Shown one piece after another: positions 8,894 to 17,459 of a DNA stretch of 64,000 bases. The stretch's first letter is position 1, and the number at the start of each line of letters is the position of its first letter. Source of the DNA: Arcobacter roscoffensis. GTDB taxonomy: Bacteria > Campylobacterota > Campylobacteria > Campylobacterales > Arcobacteraceae. A model generated the notes under the pieces. It was not told the DNA's origin and did no database searches. It saw only the letters and a list, made by a program, of their open reading frames with translations. The translations under genes and the position numbers were made by a program. The stretch is from NCBI RefSeq assembly GCF_024267655.1, contig NZ_CP100595.1, positions 2,108,001-2,172,000 of the forward strand, written 5' to 3'.

Positions 8894-9661
8894 TTATAGC
8901 ATCTTTTCCTGACCAATCCGATAAAGCGCAAAATCATACTTTACAGGGTCACTTAAGTCAAACTCTTTTAGTTTTTCAGTTATTAGAAGTGCAGATTTTA
9001 AATCATAGGTTTTTCTATCAAGTAAACCTAGTTTTTGTGATACTTTAAAAGTGTGGGTATCTAGTGGTAGGATTAGGTCTTTTTTGTTTATTTTTTTCCA
9101 TAGTCCCATATCAAGTTCATCTTTTCTTACCATCCATCGAAGGAACATATTCCATCTTTTGTATGGGGCATTTCCTATTTGTTTTATATTTCCTTGTTTA
9201 TCTCTTTTAAAAGGACTTGATACTAAGAAGGTGAAGCCTTGGGATTTGTAGTTTGCTATTTGGTGGATTTTTGTGATTAGTGTATCTAAACCTTCTAGGA
9301 TACTGTTCTCTTTTTTGTAGCCTTCATAAAAGATATTTTCCATACTATCTTCTTGTCTTAATTTTTTAAAAGTCTTGAAGATTGTTTTTACATCTTCACT
9401 ATTTTGAAACCTATAGTAGTATCCATCTAGTGCTTTGTCTATTTGCTCTTCACTTTTATCAAGAAGTGAAAAATCAAGCGAATCCAAAAACTTCACTATC
9501 AATCTTGCATTTCCATATGCAAAAAGTGCACATAGAAGTATGATATATTCATCTTTGTATCTACTTGCCACTAAAAGGGGGTCTGGTTTATCATATGATA
9601 ACTCACAGTTACTATTTCTACTACAAACTTCTTTATCTAAAAGCTCTTTTATATCTTGCAT
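8894..9661 (-). CDS. TIGR02757/DUF2400 family protein
   Basis: About 255 residues from the ATG at 9661 (MQDIKELLDKE), chosen because TAGGAT precedes it; in-frame upstream starts at 9683 (ATG) and 9697 (TTG) lack a ribosome site. The family is recognised from the blocks DPLLVASRYKDEYIILLCALFAYGN near the start, a GNAPYKRWNMFLRWMVR block in the middle, and LPLDTHTFKVSQKLGLL near the end. That last helix-rich region resembles the helix-hairpin-helix of DNA glycosylases, but no defined activity is known to me. It is divergent from the nitroreductase gene. Confident family assignment, unknown function. Confidence 0.82.
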   Translation of the reverse strand: MQDIKELLDKEVCSRNSNCELSYDKPDPLLVASRYKDEYIILLCALFAYGNARLIVKFLDSLDFSLLDKSEEQIDKALDGYYYRFQNSEDVKTIFKTFKKLRQEDSMENIFYEGYKKENSILEGLDTLITKIHQIANYKSQGFTFLVSSPFKRDKQGNIKQIGNAPYKRWNMFLRWMVRKDELDMGLWKKINKKDLILPLDTHTFKVSQKLGLLDRKTYDLKSALLITEKLKEFDLSDPVKYDFALYRIGQEKML

Positions 9662-9686
9662 AATCCTACCTGTTTTTTTCATTTGG

Positions 9687-9692
9687 TATAAT
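9687..9692 (+). promoter_or_regulatory. -10 box upstream of the nitroreductase
   Basis: TATAAT on the plus strand, 28 bases before the ATG at 9721, with AAGAG as the ribosome site. It lies in the short gap between two divergent genes. Confidence 0.45.
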
Positions 9693-9720
9693 ATCAAGAA
9701 ATTAAAAAAAAGAGTTTAAA

Positions 9721-10302
9721 ATGAATTATGATGAATTAAAGAGTTTAGTCACAAATGCAAGAACTACAAGAAGATTCAAAAAAGAATCAAAAGTTACAAA
9801 TGAAGATTTAAGAGACCTACTAGATATTGCAAGACTTACATCCAGTGCTAAAAATATGCAACCTATAAAATACATCCTTGTTACAAAAAAAGAAGATGTT
9901 CTAAAACTAGCAAGAAGTGTTTCTTGGGCTAGCCATTTAGATGATTGGTCACAAAGTGAAGAAGAGCGACCAAGTGCTTTTATCTTGATGTTAAATGATC
10001 AAATGATAGATGGTTTTCCTATGTTTGATGCGGGAGCTTCATTTACAGCTATTTCTTTAGCGGCTAAATCAAAAGGCTTAGCTACAGCTCCTCTTGCATC
10101 TATAGATAAACATTTATGTCGAAATCTATTCGTAATTCCTGATAACCTAGATGTTATGATAGGTATAGCAATAGGAGTTGAAGATGAAAACATCAAATTA
10201 GTTGATACAACAAACTTTGATACAAACTACTATAGAGAAAAAAACGACACACATTGTGTACCAAAAAGAGCTTTAGAGCAGATAATCATGGGGGAGTATT
10301 AA
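9721..10302 (+). CDS. Nitroreductase family protein (FMN-dependent)
   Basis: 193 residues. The N-terminus has the family FMN-phosphate signature TTRRFKKE at 15-22, followed by LLDIARLTSSAKNMQP, where the Ser/Asn cluster normally holds the isoalloxazine ring. A glycine-rich SLAAKSKGLATAP segment sits in the middle. Such enzymes are cytosolic homodimers that reduce nitro groups or quinones with NAD(P)H; the real substrate cannot be told. The length is typical of the short family members. The stop codon lies inside the loop of a terminator hairpin, so the gene is probably monocistronic. Confidence 0.85.
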   Translation: MNYDELKSLVTNARTTRRFKKESKVTNEDLRDLLDIARLTSSAKNMQPIKYILVTKKEDVLKLARSVSWASHLDDWSQSEEERPSAFILMLNDQMIDGFPMFDAGASFTAISLAAKSKGLATAPLASIDKHLCRNLFVIPDNLDVMIGIAIGVEDENIKLVDTTNFDTNYYREKNDTHCVPKRALEQIIMGEY

Positions 10303-10320
10303 AACTCCCATTATTTTTAT
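10292..10320 (+). terminator. Rho-independent terminator of the nitroreductase gene
   Basis: Stem GGGAGT at 10292-10297 pairs with ACTCCC at 10304-10309 across a six-base loop, followed by ATTATTTTTAT. The TAA stop codon is part of the loop. Confidence 0.75.
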
Positions 10321-10346
10321 ATGTAAAATTTCCTTAAAATAAGGAT

Positions 10347-10352
10347 TATAAT
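10347..10352 (+). promoter_or_regulatory. -10 box upstream of a solute-binding protein
   Basis: TATAAT within GGATTATAATTG, 39 bases before the ATG at 10392. No recognisable -35. Confidence 0.45.
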
Positions 10353-10391
10353 TGTATTATTAAGTATATTTTAATAGCTAGGATTAGTATT

Positions 10392-11174
10392 ATGAAATCT
10401 ATTTTTTTATACATTTTTTTATTTGTTTTTTTCACGTACTCTTCAAGTGCAAATAGTTTTAGAATACTTACAAATGAAGAACCACCTACAAACTATTTAG
10501 ATAAAAATAAAATTATTACAGGTATTACAGTTGATATAGTAAAAAAGCTTCAAGAAGAACTCAACCTAGAAAACAAAATCGAGCTTATGACTTGGGCAAG
10601 AGCTTATAACATAGCTCAAAACAATGCAAATATAGCTCTATTTACAGCAGGTAAAACATCTCATCGTATACAAGAAGGTTTTTATTTTATAGGGCCTGTT
10701 ATTACTAAAAAGCATATTCTTTATTCAAAATTAAATAAAAATATCTCAATAAACTCTTCACTAGATATCAAATCAAAAGATTTAAAAATAGCTGCCATGA
10801 GAGGTGATTGGAGAGCTAAATATTTTAAAGATAAAGGTTTTGAGGTTTATGAAACTGCAAATCATGAACAGAATATAAAGAAACTAATGTTAGAAAGAGT
10901 TGATTTATGGACCTCATCAAATATAGAAGCAGCTTTCATAGCAAAAAAAGCAGGAATCAAAGTATCTTCTTTGAAAGCCTCATATGAATTCAAAGAAATC
11001 CCAAGCTATATAATGCTTTCAAAAGATACTTCAAAAGAAGATGTAAGAAGATGGCAAAAAGCTTTTTATGATTTACAAAAAACAGACTTCTTTGAAAAAA
11101 TTGCAATAAAATGGAGTCTTATTTTAGATATAGATTTACAATACTCTAAATACAAAGGTTTCTATAAAAACTAA
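10392..11174 (+). CDS. Periplasmic substrate-binding protein, family 3
   Basis: 260 residues with a signal peptide (about 1-20, hydrophobic, ending at SSSANS). The mature part opens with FRILTNEEPPTNYLDKN, the usual first strand of family 3 solute-binding domains, and continues with GITVDIVKKLQEEL. A central LKIAAMRGDWRAKYFKDKGFEVYE resembles the hinge and second lobe. No ABC permease or ATPase is adjacent, so it is an orphan receptor: it may feed a distant transporter or a sensor. The ligand is unknown; the family is usually for amino acids or related small molecules. Confidence 0.8.
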   Translation: MKSIFLYIFLFVFFTYSSSANSFRILTNEEPPTNYLDKNKIITGITVDIVKKLQEELNLENKIELMTWARAYNIAQNNANIALFTAGKTSHRIQEGFYFIGPVITKKHILYSKLNKNISINSSLDIKSKDLKIAAMRGDWRAKYFKDKGFEVYETANHEQNIKKLMLERVDLWTSSNIEAAFIAKKAGIKVSSLKASYEFKEIPSYIMLSKDTSKEDVRRWQKAFYDLQKTDFFEKIAIKWSLILDIDLQYSKYKGFYKN

Positions 11175-11190
11175 TAATATTTTATTTTGA

Positions 11191-11196
11191 TATAAT
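11191..11196 (+). promoter_or_regulatory. -10 box upstream of the SDR gene
   Basis: TATAAT in the extended context TTGATATAATGTGC, 41 bases before the ATG at 11238. Confidence 0.5.
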
Positions 11197-11237
11197 GTGC
11201 TTTTTAAAATTGAATACTTTATAAGACAGGATACAAA

Positions 11238-12059
11238 ATGCAAAATATTTTAATAACAGGCTGCTCCACAGGAATAGGACTTCAAACAGCCAAAACACTT
11301 AAAGACAATGGATACAAAGTCTATGCAAGTGCAAGACAAATAGAAGATGTAAATATGCTAAAAGCCTTAGGCTTTGAGGCACTTAAAATTGATGTTACAA
11401 AAAAAGAAGAAATCTCACAAGCCTTAGATTATATTTTAGACAAAGATAAAAAACTAGATGCAGTATTTAACAACGCAGGATATGGTCAACCAGGAGCAGT
11501 TGAAGATGTAAGCGTAGAGGCCTTAAAAGAACAGTTTGAAACAAACTTCTTTGGTCTTCATGAAGTGACACTTCAAACTATGAAGATTTTTAGATCTCAA
11601 GGTTACGGAAAAGTTATACAACACTCATCAGTATTAGGAATAATCTCTCTTAAATTTAGAGGTGCTTACAATGCTTCAAAATATGCTATTGAAGGTTTAG
11701 CTGATACTATGAGACAAGAAGTTATGGGAACTGATATTTTTATTTCATCTATAAATACAGGACCTGTTACTTCAAAGTTTAGAGAAAATGCCCTAAAAAA
11801 ATTCAATAAAAACATTGATATAGAAAATAGTTCTTTCAAAGATACATATAAAAAAGAGTTAAAAGTAAGACTTGAAAATGAAAAAGACAACACTCCTTTT
11901 AATCTTCCAGCAACATCAGTAGCAAATGTGATTTTAGAAATCATGAAGTCAAATAATCCAAAGCCAAGATATTATGTAACAAAAGCTACATATATCTTAG
12001 GCTTCTTCAAAAGAGTTCTATCTACAAGACTTTTAGATAAGCTTTTAAATAGAATATAA
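11238..12059 (+). CDS. Short-chain dehydrogenase/reductase
   Basis: 273 residues with a classical SDR layout: cofactor motif TGCSTGIG near residue 7, NNAGYG around 80, a catalytic serine in HSSVLG, and YNASK as the YxxxK active site. After the active site comes INTGPVTSKF, the usual substrate loop. The C-terminal 60 residues extend past the core and end in a basic segment, as in 17-beta-hydroxysteroid- or retinol-type SDRs. It would be a cytosolic NAD(P)-dependent oxidoreductase. The substrate cannot be predicted. It is transcribed alone, convergent with the antiporter gene across a hairpin. Confidence 0.87.
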   Translation: MQNILITGCSTGIGLQTAKTLKDNGYKVYASARQIEDVNMLKALGFEALKIDVTKKEEISQALDYILDKDKKLDAVFNNAGYGQPGAVEDVSVEALKEQFETNFFGLHEVTLQTMKIFRSQGYGKVIQHSSVLGIISLKFRGAYNASKYAIEGLADTMRQEVMGTDIFISSINTGPVTSKFRENALKKFNKNIDIENSSFKDTYKKELKVRLENEKDNTPFNLPATSVANVILEIMKSNNPKPRYYVTKATYILGFFKRVLSTRLLDKLLNRI

Positions 12060-12080
12060 AAGAAGAGTTTCTCTTCTTTT
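12058..12080. terminator. Bidirectional terminator between SDR and antiporter genes
   Basis: Perfect ten-base stem AAAAGAAGAG (12058-12067) with CTCTTCTTTT (12071-12080) around a TTT loop. It overlaps the SDR stop and abuts the end of the convergent antiporter gene at 12079. Confidence 0.75.
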
Positions 12081-13785
12081 ATTTTGTTATATAAGGTTTC
12101 CCATAAAATCTTATCACTAAGAACACTACAAGTAATCCAAGAGGCAGTAAATAGTATACAGGCACTCCAAATGCAGCTGGAATATATCCACATATAATAG
12201 CAACAGAACCTACAAATAAAGCATAAGGTAACTGCGTAGCGATGTGATCCATATGATTACAAGATGAAGCCATCGATGATAAAATAGATGTATCAGATAT
12301 AGGAGAACAGTGATCTCCAAAAATAGCTCCCGTTAATACAGCTCCAACATTTAATACTATATAACTATGAAGTTCATTTCCTTCTAAACCTGTATGAATT
12401 CCAACAGCATTTGCTAAAGGAATTGTTAAAGGCATCAAAATTCCCATTGTTCCATAAGATGTTCCTGTTGAGAAAGATATAATAGAACCAAGTATAAAAA
12501 TCACAGTTGGTAAAATAAATTGAGGTGTACTATCTGATAAAAGTGTTACAAGATACTGTGCAGTTCCTAGCTCTTTCATCACAGAAGATAAAGACCAAGC
12601 AAGGATTAAAATAACAGCTGTAATAACTAAAGCTTTTACACCATATACCCAAGTCTCAATTGCTTCATGCAGTGAGAAAATCTTTTGTTGTAAACCCATA
12701 CCAATAGCAACAAGTGAAGCTAATAATGCAGCCTCAAAAATAACTATAGAAGCATCAGCAGCACCAAAAGCCTCTCTAATAGCAGCAAATGAATAAGGAG
12801 CAGCTTCTACAATCTTTAAAGCTTCACCTTCAAGTCCTGAAACACCATTTACATAAAATCCTACAATAGAAACTACAATAAGTACAGCAATAGGAATAAT
12901 TGCATTAAAAATCGAATAAGTAACACCCTCTTTTGGCATCATAAAAGAGTTTTCTTGGTTCATTAAAGTACTGTCTGTTTTAGGGTTTGTTAATTCACCT
13001 TTTTCGTAAGCTCTTTTTGAAGCTTCATACATAGGACCAAAATCTCTAAGTGTAAAAGCTGTGAAGAAAACAAAGGCAAGCATTAAAATATTATAAAATC
13101 TATAAGGAAGAGTCTCAACAAAAACAGCAAAAGCATTTACCTCAGGCTGACCTATAGCAACATAGGCATCTTTAATAAGTGATAATTCATATCCAACCCA
13201 AGTAGAAATAAGTGCAAGTCCAGCAATAGGAGCAGCTGTTGAGTCAATAATAAATGCTAGTTTTTCTCTAGCAACTTTTAGCTTATCTGTAACAGGTCTC
13301 ATAATAGGACCTACAACAAGTGAGTTTGCATAGTCATCAAAGAAGATGAAAAATCCCATCACCCAAGTATATAGTTGAGCAGTAGCAGGAGTTTTAGCAC
13401 GTGCAGCAAGCTTAATAGCAATAGCTCTAGGACCACCCATTTTTGTAATAACTGCAATCATACCACCAATTGTTAGAACTTGAAGAACAATACCTGCATT
13501 CCATGAATCAGCAAGTGAACCAACCATTTTTGATGACATATCAACTAAAGCGTTAAAGAAAGTTGCGAAAATATTCGCTCCTGTAATATTTACCATAAAA
13601 GTTCCGGTAAATATACCCATAAATAAAGAAAAGATTACATTTCTTGTTACAAATGCTAATAATATAGCAACTAAAGGAGGAAGTAAGGTCATAGCTCCAA
13701 ATGCAACAGAATTATCTTTTGTGTCAGCTAGTAAGGCTATAGGAAGAATAGCTACTAGTATAAAAGTTTTAAAAAAACTAGTCAA
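12079..13785 (-). CDS. NhaC-family Na+/H+ antiporter
   Basis: 568 residues with about a dozen hydrophobic segments. It starts with a signal-anchor (MTSFFKTFILVAILPIALLA); the start is a TTG with AAAGGA upstream. Family features include FIFFDDYANSLVVGPIMRPVTDK in the middle, with adjacent aspartates in a membrane segment, and a GDHCSPISDTSILSS motif near residue 495. NhaC-type carriers exchange Na+ for H+, or organic acids and amines in related members, across the inner membrane. The cytoplasmic loop between helices (EKGELTNPKTDS) is typical of the long Na+/H+ NhaC group. Substrate exactness is uncertain. Confidence 0.88.
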   Translation of the reverse strand: MTSFFKTFILVAILPIALLADTKDNSVAFGAMTLLPPLVAILLAFVTRNVIFSLFMGIFTGTFMVNITGANIFATFFNALVDMSSKMVGSLADSWNAGIVLQVLTIGGMIAVITKMGGPRAIAIKLAARAKTPATAQLYTWVMGFFIFFDDYANSLVVGPIMRPVTDKLKVAREKLAFIIDSTAAPIAGLALISTWVGYELSLIKDAYVAIGQPEVNAFAVFVETLPYRFYNILMLAFVFFTAFTLRDFGPMYEASKRAYEKGELTNPKTDSTLMNQENSFMMPKEGVTYSIFNAIIPIAVLIVVSIVGFYVNGVSGLEGEALKIVEAAPYSFAAIREAFGAADASIVIFEAALLASLVAIGMGLQQKIFSLHEAIETWVYGVKALVITAVILILAWSLSSVMKELGTAQYLVTLLSDSTPQFILPTVIFILGSIISFSTGTSYGTMGILMPLTIPLANAVGIHTGLEGNELHSYIVLNVGAVLTGAIFGDHCSPISDTSILSSMASSCNHMDHIATQLPYALFVGSVAIICGYIPAAFGVPVYYLLPLGLLVVFLVIRFYGKPYITK

Positions 13786-13879
13786 AATAATCCTTTAATA
13801 AAAAATCAAAGCAATTATTATACTCTTAAATTTCTTTAAAGTTACAATATAGTTACAAAAAATTAGTATTTTATAGTCT

Positions 13880-14527
13880 TTAATCTTGTTTCATACTTTC
13901 AATATGCTTGTAAACAAGGTTGTTTATAGAAGCTTCTAAAAGCTGTAAAAAAGCCCTTTTATTTACAAAAACATCAGAAAGTCTGTAGCTTTTTTGAGAT
14001 ATATTTGTTTCATTTACTAGCTCACCTGTATAAAGTTCTTGACCATTTGTATTTACAACTCTTACTTGCATATAGATTTTCATATATGCATTTCTTGAAA
14101 AGAAGTTCTCATCTATTTCATATTTTTTTACATAAAGATTTATTATAGCATCAGAACCAAAGGGTACAAATCTATTTTTATAAAAACTATCCTCACGCAT
14201 TTTTCTTTTAAATGAAGTTTTAATTTTATCTCCAAGGGAAATATCAAATTTTTCTAAAGCCCTTTGAAAATTTAAACCCTCCGAATTTTTAATATCAGGT
14301 CTTACACTACTTCCCACATGAATACCCACATGCTTTGATATGTATCCACCTAAACCTAAATTTAAAGATACAGGTGACTTTACAGTTTGTGCAGGTCTTG
14401 CTACTATTATAGTTTCATTTAAAGATATAGATTGAAGCTGTTTATTAAAACTAACTTGATTTTTTGAAGAGCATCCAACAGTAAATAAAACTATAATCCC
14501 TAAAAATATATATTTAAAATAATTCAA
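13880..14527 (-). CDS. Putative outer-membrane lipoprotein, unknown function
   Basis: 215 residues. A lipoprotein signal peptide (MNYFKYIFLGIIVLFTVGCSS) places the lipidated cysteine at residue 19. The start is a TTG with TTGGAGA upstream. The mature part has the pattern of flagellar/LptE-like helper lipoproteins: a glycine-rich LGLGGYISKHVGIHVG stretch, then a strand-rich core (INLYVKKYEIDENF, MKIYMQVRVV). I do not recognise a named family. It lies 33 bases after the diguanylate cyclase on the same strand and may be cotranscribed with it and with the binding protein before it. Confidence 0.65.
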   Translation of the reverse strand: MNYFKYIFLGIIVLFTVGCSSKNQVSFNKQLQSISLNETIIVARPAQTVKSPVSLNLGLGGYISKHVGIHVGSSVRPDIKNSEGLNFQRALEKFDISLGDKIKTSFKRKMREDSFYKNRFVPFGSDAIINLYVKKYEIDENFFSRNAYMKIYMQVRVVNTNGQELYTGELVNETNISQKSYRLSDVFVNKRAFLQLLEASINNLVYKHIESMKQD

Positions 14528-14560
14528 AAAATCTCCAATACAAAACTTAATTAATAATTC

Positions 14561-16045
14561 TTATCCAATAACTAAATCTTTACCTAGCTTTTTTGCTTTA
14601 TAAAGATTTTTATCAACTCTAGCAAATAGACTTGTTATTGTATCATCTGCTCTAAACTCTCCTACACCAACACTTGCAGTAATACTCTTATCTGTAAAAT
14701 CAAAGTTATATTCTCTTAAGTTCATAGCTATTTTTTTAGCAGTTTGAATAGCATTATCTAGATTGGTCTCAGGTAGTACTATCAAAAACTCTTCACCACC
14801 CCAACGTCCAATCATATCTGATTTTCTAACGCTTTCTTGAAGTATATTTGAAAAACTTTTTAAAACAATATCTCCTACTTGATGACCAAAGTTATCATTT
14901 AAAAGTTTAAAATCATCTAAGTCTAAAATTAAAATAGAAAAATTATGACCATATCTATTAAATCTACTTAACTCTTGATTTAAAAATTCATCTATTTTTG
15001 CTCTATTGTAAAGTCCAGTTAAAGAGTCAGTTGTAGCTAACTTTTCTAACTTTTTATTTGCATCTTTTAACTCTTTTGTTCTTTTCTCTACTTCCCCTTG
15101 AAGTTCATGAGTAAAATTAGAAATCCTTTTACCCATAGCATTAAAAGCAACTATAGCTTCACTTATTTCATCATTCCCATGTGTAGTTATTGGTATAAAT
15201 TTATCATTTTCATACTGTGTCGATGCTTCTTTTAAAGCATTTATCGGTTTTATAATAAAATTTGATAAATATTTTGCCACTAATGATGTAATAATCAATA
15301 ATGCAATATATAGCAAAAAGATATTTATAATCATATTCTTTAAAGTATCATGATAATAGTCATAAGGTATTAATGCAACTTGACAAAAAGATAGTTTGGG
15401 AACTTTATTACATGTAGATGCGATAAATTTTTTACCATCTAAACTTACAATATTGTTTAATTCTAAATCTTTTTTTTCAAAAGAGTAGTATTTATCTTTT
15501 GTAATAATCCAGTCTTTTTCTTCTGATTTTAGATAAAGATGATTAATGTTATAAATTTTATCTTCATTTAATTTATTTTGTAAAAAAAGTATTGGATTTG
15601 TAATTAGTACTACTTTTGAGTTACTAATACTAAAATCAAAACTATGCTTTATCAATAACTCCGAGATATTATCATTTTTATTTACTGCATTTACTAATAT
15701 CTTATTATCTTTATAAAAGACCATCGATTTTAAGTAGGGATGAGTTTTAAATATTTCTTTAAATTTTTTTTTAGTTTTAGCAACTCCAACTATAGAAAGC
15801 CACTCAGTGTCATCATACGCAAGAGCTATATCACCATCTTTTTCGAGTATTTTTAGCTGTGCTTTATTGTCATTTATAATTAAACTTAATGAATCAATAT
15901 AAGTTTTATTTACTACTTTTGCTTGTTGTTTCTGGTTCTTAATCAAAACAGAATCAAAATGAACATAATATGCCCAAGATGATAAAATAAATACAAAAGT
16001 AAATACAAATATAAAACCAAAAAGAATTTTATGTTTAATCGTCAC
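14561..16045 (-). CDS. Membrane diguanylate cyclase with periplasmic sensor, HAMP and GGDEF domains
   Basis: 494 residues. A first membrane helix (about 8-27) is followed by a periplasmic sensor (28-238), a second helix (239-260), a HAMP-like linker (261-313), a coiled coil (313-336) and a GGDEF domain. The active site is GGEEF at 416-420, and the allosteric I-site RKSD at 407-410 is correctly spaced, so the enzyme should make c-di-GMP and be feedback-inhibited. The start is a GTG. It begins 11 bases after a periplasmic solute-binding-like protein gene, which suggests that the binding protein presents a ligand to this sensor. A lipoprotein gene follows. Confidence 0.9.
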   Translation of the reverse strand: MTIKHKILFGFIFVFTFVFILSSWAYYVHFDSVLIKNQKQQAKVVNKTYIDSLSLIINDNKAQLKILEKDGDIALAYDDTEWLSIVGVAKTKKKFKEIFKTHPYLKSMVFYKDNKILVNAVNKNDNISELLIKHSFDFSISNSKVVLITNPILFLQNKLNEDKIYNINHLYLKSEEKDWIITKDKYYSFEKKDLELNNIVSLDGKKFIASTCNKVPKLSFCQVALIPYDYYHDTLKNMIINIFLLYIALLIITSLVAKYLSNFIIKPINALKEASTQYENDKFIPITTHGNDEISEAIVAFNAMGKRISNFTHELQGEVEKRTKELKDANKKLEKLATTDSLTGLYNRAKIDEFLNQELSRFNRYGHNFSILILDLDDFKLLNDNFGHQVGDIVLKSFSNILQESVRKSDMIGRWGGEEFLIVLPETNLDNAIQTAKKIAMNLREYNFDFTDKSITASVGVGEFRADDTITSLFARVDKNLYKAKKLGKDLVIG

Positions 16046-16056
16046 AATTAGCTACT

Positions 16057-17013
16057 TTATTTTATTTTTGAAACTAAATCATTATAACTTTCTAGTGTCA
16101 TACCTGTATAGTACTCTAACTTTTTAGAAAATTCATTTGAAAGTTTATACTCTTTAATAAAGTCATCTACTTTTTTATTTAAAACTTTTGTTTTATGATC
16201 CATACCCCAAGCCAAAAATGTTTTGTTGATTTTTACAGGAAAATAAGGTCTAATATTTTCACTATAATAACTATTTGAGAAAAGTCTAAAAATAATTCCT
16301 AAACTATCATTTATACTAGCATCTATTGTTTTATTAGCTAAATAGTGATAAATAAGCTTACCATCATACTTTTCGTTTACAGGAAAAACATAAAGATTTA
16401 CCTTGTCATTTCTAACTTCATATTTTTCTTTAGGTTTTATTGTATCTTTGTCTTTTTGAACATAAACCATGTTATAAGGTATATTTCTTCTTTCAAGTTC
16501 TTTTTTAAATACATCTAAAAATGCCATACTTTCATAAAGTAATATTTTCTTACCAATTAAATCATAATAATTTTTTATAGGTTTATTAATATCTCCAAAG
16601 AAAAGTTCTATATTTTCTATATAAGGACTCATATATATTAATTTTTCTCTTTTGGGAGTTACTGTAAATGCCTCGGTTACTATATCAACCTTATCATAAA
16701 TATCAGGTGTGTCATATTTTTCAGTTTTTAAAAGAATTTCACCATCTTTTTTCCAAAAATCTGAAAATGAATCAACAGTATGAATCTCTAGTTTTAAATT
16801 ATTTTTTTGAGCAAAAGCTAAAGCCATTTCATGTAAAAAGCCTGGATAGTCTTTACTCTTAGAGTTATAAGCCAAAGATGAAATATCTCTAGTTGCAATT
16901 TTTAAAACACCTGATTCTTTAATTTCACTCCATGATCTTGCAAAAGTTGGTGAAACATAAAATGTATGCAGTAATAAAACTGCTATTATAAATTTGTACT
17001 TTAAAGTAAGCAT
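16057..17013 (-). CDS. Periplasmic solute-binding-like protein, partner of the diguanylate cyclase
   Basis: 318 residues with a cleavable signal peptide (about 1-25, ending at TFARS). The mature protein opens with WSEIKESGVLKIATRD, the classical first strand of family 3 solute-binding proteins. It has FTVTPKREKLIYMSPY as the first hinge strand and ends in a helix containing YTGMTLESYNDL. An unusual insert near 190-225 (KDKDTIKPKEKYEVRNDK) is rich in lysine. There is no ABC transporter next to it; the next gene, 11 bases on, is a diguanylate cyclase. A role as ligand receptor for that enzyme is inferred from context. Confidence 0.78.
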   Translation of the reverse strand: MLTLKYKFIIAVLLLHTFYVSPTFARSWSEIKESGVLKIATRDISSLAYNSKSKDYPGFLHEMALAFAQKNNLKLEIHTVDSFSDFWKKDGEILLKTEKYDTPDIYDKVDIVTEAFTVTPKREKLIYMSPYIENIELFFGDINKPIKNYYDLIGKKILLYESMAFLDVFKKELERRNIPYNMVYVQKDKDTIKPKEKYEVRNDKVNLYVFPVNEKYDGKLIYHYLANKTIDASINDSLGIIFRLFSNSYYSENIRPYFPVKINKTFLAWGMDHKTKVLNKKVDDFIKEYKLSNEFSKKLEYYTGMTLESYNDLVSKIK

Positions 17014-17153
17014 ATATTTTCCTATAAAATTGATAAAATATTATTTAATTGATTTTAACGCTAAGTACATTAAAATATTATAAATTCATTATATCAAAGA
17101 ATTTAACATATTTTATACATTTCCGTATGTTAAAATAAACAAAAAGTAAAATC

Positions 17154-17435
17154 ATGAAAAAACAAATAATTAACATATATATGATATTTCTTATTATATT
17201 ATCTTCTACTTCTTGGGCAAATAATTATAAAGAGATTAGTTCATCAATAGTTACAGGTCAATACTTATCTTGCAAAAGTTTAAGAGCTGAAATTGAAAAA
17301 ACTCAGAAGTTTATTGATAATTTAAAAAATAATAAAACTGAAAATGTATCACTTGCAAAAAGAATGCAATTAAATAATGAAGAAAAAAAACTAAGAGATT
17401 TAAAAGATATAGAAATAAGCAAGAATTGTTACTAA
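17154..17435 (+). CDS. Small secreted protein, unknown function
   Basis: 93 residues with a signal peptide (about 1-22, ending at TSWAN). The mature 70 residues are helical and charged, with two cysteines (in LSCKSLR and at the penultimate residue, NCY) that could form a disulfide. It is divergent from the solute-binding gene and ends inside a hairpin shared with the convergent sulfide dehydrogenase gene. No family recognised. The signal peptide plus the terminator directly at its stop support a real gene. Confidence 0.6.
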   Translation: MKKQIINIYMIFLIILSSTSWANNYKEISSSIVTGQYLSCKSLRAEIEKTQKFIDNLKNNKTENVSLAKRMQLNNEEKKLRDLKDIEISKNCY

Positions 17436-17457
17436 AAAGAGATTTCTCTCTTTTTAG
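17432..17457. terminator. Bidirectional terminator between small secreted gene and fccB-like gene
   Basis: Perfect 11-base stem CTAAAAAGAGA (17432-17442) with TCTCTTTTTAG (17447-17457), four-base loop. The stop TAA of the upstream gene is in the stem, and the convergent gene ends three bases beyond it. Confidence 0.8.
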
Positions 17458-17459
17458 TT

